Shown in pieces: positions 6,876 to 8,375 of a stretch of 8,375 nucleotides of DNA. Under the pieces are notes generated by a model that searched no databases, had not been told where the DNA came from, and worked only from the letters and a program-made list of their open reading frames with translations. Origin of the DNA: Rhizobiaceae bacterium (GTDB taxonomy: Bacteria > Pseudomonadota > Alphaproteobacteria > Rhizobiales > Rhizobiaceae); the NCBI GenBank assembly GCA_004299545.1, contig SCRB01000976.1, positions 1-8,375 of the forward strand. The letters run 5' to 3'. The first letter of the stretch is position 1; each line of letters begins with the position of its first letter. A program made the translations under genes and the position numbers.

Positions 6876-7639
6876 CGGAAACCCATAACCAATCGCCGCC
6901 GCGCTGGGTGGACTTCCACTGTCATGTGGATCTCTACGAAGACCATGCGGCTGTTATTGCAGAGTGCGATCGGGAGCGCGTGGCGACGCTCGCGGTCACG
7001 ACCACGCCGAAGGCCTGGCCCCGCAACCGGGAGTTAGCGGCGAAGTCCGCCCATGTTCGTATCGCGCTCGGCCTTCACCCACAGCTCGTCGCCGAGCGCG
7101 AAAACGAATTGCCCATTTTCGAACGCTACCTCGCGGATGCGCGCTATGTCGGCGAGGTCGGTCTGGATGCCGGCCCCCGCTTCTACCGCAGCTTCCCGGC
7201 ACAAGAGCGAGTGTTTGAACGCGTCCTGCGCGCCTGCGCTGAACAGGGCGGAAAAATATTGACCGTTCACAGCATCCGCACGGCAAGCAAAGTGCTCAAC
7301 CATATCGAACGTGCGCTGCCGCAGGACCGTGGTCGCGTTGTCCTGCACTGGTTTACGGGCACGGCGGCAGAAGCAAGCCGCGCAGTCGCTCTCGGCTGCT
7401 ATTTCTCCATCAACGGTGAGATGCTGCGATCGCCGAAGCACCGGAACTTAGTTGGAAGCCTTCCACTCGACCGTCTGGTCACCGAAACCGACGGCCCGTT
7501 CGTGGAACGGGACGGACGGCCGCTCCGGCCGCGCGACGTTCGGCATACAGTCGGCGAATTGGCGATCGTGCGGAATCTGTCGCCGGAGGCTACCGAGGGC
7601 GCGATCCTCCAGAATCTAAAGCGGCTTGTGAGCATGTGA
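6872..7639 (+). CDS. qatD: QatD, TatD-like metal-dependent DNase of the Qat system
   Basis: This 255-residue protein is close to the usual TatD length (about 260). All metal-binding and catalytic positions of the amidohydrolase-type TIM barrel are present: FHCH at 15-18 (H16, H18), E95 in VGEVGLDAG, H133 in LTVHS, H159 in VVLHWFTG, and D207 in TETDGPF. TatD enzymes are Mg2+-dependent DNases with 3'-5' exonuclease activity; as the only nuclease of the Qat module it is the likely effector or processing enzyme. Compared with typical TatD it has short loops and a few extra N-terminal residues. The ATG overlaps the qatC stop (ATGA). I see no good Shine-Dalgarno before it (the preceding bases are C-rich), so its translation probably depends on ribosomes finishing qatC. 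This could hold the nuclease at a fixed, lower level than QatC. The stop is TGA at 7637-7639. Confidence 0.93.
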   Translation: MTETHNQSPPRWVDFHCHVDLYEDHAAVIAECDRERVATLAVTTTPKAWPRNRELAAKSAHVRIALGLHPQLVAERENELPIFERYLADARYVGEVGLDAGPRFYRSFPAQERVFERVLRACAEQGGKILTVHSIRTASKVLNHIERALPQDRGRVVLHWFTGTAAEASRAVALGCYFSINGEMLRSPKHRNLVGSLPLDRLVTETDGPFVERDGRPLRPRDVRHTVGELAIVRNLSPEATEGAILQNLKRLVSM

Positions 7640-7734
7640 GCTTGCAGTGGTGAACTGAGTGAGTAATTCGCGAGGCTCGCAGTGAGCGCTAGTCCGGCTG
7701 GCGATAGCCGGCAATCGAGGTCTTGGGCGGCCGC
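7640..7734. other. Convergent intergenic region after qatD
   Basis: This 95-bp gap lies between the qatD stop and the stop of the minus-strand gene. No ORF, promoter-like pair or RNA gene is evident. It contains one small GC-rich hairpin, listed separately. Confidence 0.6.
7694..7711. terminator. Small GC-rich hairpin, possible bidirectional terminator
   Basis: CCGGCT (7694-7699) pairs perfectly with AGCCGG (7706-7711) around a 6-nt loop. It sits between two convergent stop codons, where a shared terminator is expected. No T-run follows on either strand, so intrinsic termination would be weak and the call is tentative. Confidence 0.3.
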
Positions 7735-8271
7735 TTAAAGCGCAGGCGGATAAAGGTGGGTGATCCAAAACGCGCAAGCCTCCACTATCTCCAACGCCAT
7801 CCCGGGTGAATGGATGTCCGAGGTGCCGTGGGAAAGCCCATTGCGCAGGGCGATGAGCGCTTCGATCGGATCGGAAAGGGCATTGGCCCCCGGCGTGAGC
7901 GCGGGAAGCAAGCCGCCTTTCCTAGCCCTGTCCACGAGATTGCGCAGCGTGCCCCGCGAGGCGCCGCCATGGCCGTTGAGGAGGTGTTTCAGCGCCAGCT
8001 CGAACGCGCCAAAAGCTTGCACCTCGCCAACGACGAACAGATCATAGTCGAAGAAGGCGTAGATGATGGTGTTGCGGGCACGGTCGAAAGCCGCGCGGAC
8101 CTCGTCCGGCGCGGTCTCGCTGAGATTGATGTTCGCGATCGCTCCATGATGATCAGCAAGCGTCATGCGCCGGGCGACGCCGTCTGCAACGACGCACAGG
8201 TGGGCGAAACGCGGGTCGGGCTGAAGAATGTCATCGAGTGACTTGAGGGGCATACGTTCGATCCGATCCAA
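7735..8271 (-). CDS. Small helical protein with HEPN-like RNxxxH motif, function unknown
   Basis: This reading frame encodes up to 178 residues and is not recognised as a named gene. The start is uncertain: a TTG at 8271 has a GGAGAG-type site 7 nt upstream, while an ATG at 8253 (giving MPLKSLDD) has a weak site. An in-frame TAG at 8295-8293 limits the frame. Residues about 55-178 look all-helical (FELALKHLL at 90-98, then LRNLVDRA and IEALIALRN). They carry R143-N144-x3-H148, the R-x4-H arrangement of HEPN domains, many of which are RNases in toxin or defence systems and others non-catalytic. The order helix, 'GLL' loop, 'LRNGLSHG' resembles HEPN-type helical proteins related to the DUF4145 group; I infer this from pattern only. 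It has no signal peptide or membrane helix. It converges on qatD and seems to follow another minus-strand gene by about 29 nt. Confidence 0.72.
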   Translation of the reverse strand: MDRIERMPLKSLDDILQPDPRFAHLCVVADGVARRMTLADHHGAIANINLSETAPDEVRAAFDRARNTIIYAFFDYDLFVVGEVQAFGAFELALKHLLNGHGGASRGTLRNLVDRARKGGLLPALTPGANALSDPIEALIALRNGLSHGTSDIHSPGMALEIVEACAFWITHLYPPAL

Positions 8272-8300
8272 CCATGGTCTCTCCGAAGACGCCTAAGACC

Positions 8301-8375
8301 TTACGCAGCCAGGCGTGCCTCCTCTTCTGTTTCGCTCGACGGTTCCCGGGCAGCCTTGATCAGGAACCGATCAAG
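8301..8375 (-). CDS. C-terminal end of an unidentified minus-strand gene, cut by window edge
   Basis: The minus-strand frame from the window edge is open for 24 codons to a TAA at 8303-8301. It encodes LDRFLIKAAREP followed by a Glu-rich tail (SSETEEEARLAA). The other two minus frames stop within a few codons of the edge. The composition looks like a real protein C-terminus, and the 29-nt gap to the TTG start of the HEPN-like gene would fit an operon. The stretch is too short to name a family. Confidence 0.45.
   Translation of the reverse strand, partial: LDRFLIKAAREPSSETEEEARLAA

Noticed and set aside
6872..7639. Housekeeping tatD
   Set aside because: It overlaps qatC by ATGA and lacks the usual chromosomal tatD neighbours, so the Qat assignment is better supported.
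7665..7690. GCGA/TCGC mini-palindrome and repeated AGTGAG words after qatD
   Set aside because: The arms are only 4-5 bp with a very short loop, within chance expectation for GC-rich intergenic DNA.
7810..8241. Plus-strand frame of 143 codons opposite the HEPN-like gene
   Set aside because: The minus-strand product has a coherent helical pattern and a conserved-looking RNxxxH motif. The plus-strand product has none and no good ribosome site was seen.

Overview
The window is GC-rich, densely coding and carries many C- or G-ending codons. This fits a high-GC proteobacterium, most likely an alphaproteobacterium, but nothing in the sequence fixes the genus. No rRNA, tRNA, insertion sequence, integrase or CRISPR array is visible. 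The gene content is that of an accessory anti-phage defence island.

Layout. (1) Positions 1-2582 (+) hold the 3' part of a large gene for a PHP-phosphoesterase/SMC-like ATPase (TrlF family, the architecture of the Ppl defence protein). Its 5' end lies outside the window. (2) A 63-bp gap (2583-2645) contains a long imperfect hairpin followed by a strong Shine-Dalgarno. (3) Positions 2646-7639 (+) hold a complete four-gene Qat defence operon: qatA (KAP-type P-loop ATPase), qatB (proline-rich adaptor-like protein of unknown fold), qatC (QueC-like PP-loop enzyme) and qatD (TatD-like metal-dependent nuclease). The genes are packed with a 4-nt gap and then two ATGA stop/start overlaps, so they should be made from one transcript with coupled translation. 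(4) Positions 7640-7734 are a short convergent intergenic region with one small GC-rich hairpin. (5) Positions 7735-8271 (-) encode a small helical protein with an R-N-x3-H motif like HEPN domains. Behind it, at the window edge, is the last 24-codon stretch of another minus-strand reading frame.

How the genes may work together. In Qat systems all four genes are thought to act as one anti-phage module: an ATPase, a nucleobase-chemistry enzyme, a small partner protein that may be its substrate, and a nuclease effector. The ATPase and nuclease motifs and the PP-loop and zinc-ligand cysteines are all intact here, so the operon looks functional. The upstream TrlF/Ppl-like gene is a separate, single-gene defence candidate on the same strand and may be co-transcribed. 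The minus-strand HEPN-like gene and the partial gene behind it form an oppositely oriented unit of unknown role.

The main system (Qat) is already described. The less explained items are the structured Ppl-Qat junction, the HEPN-like neighbour pair, and the qatB N-terminus as a possible target of qatC.
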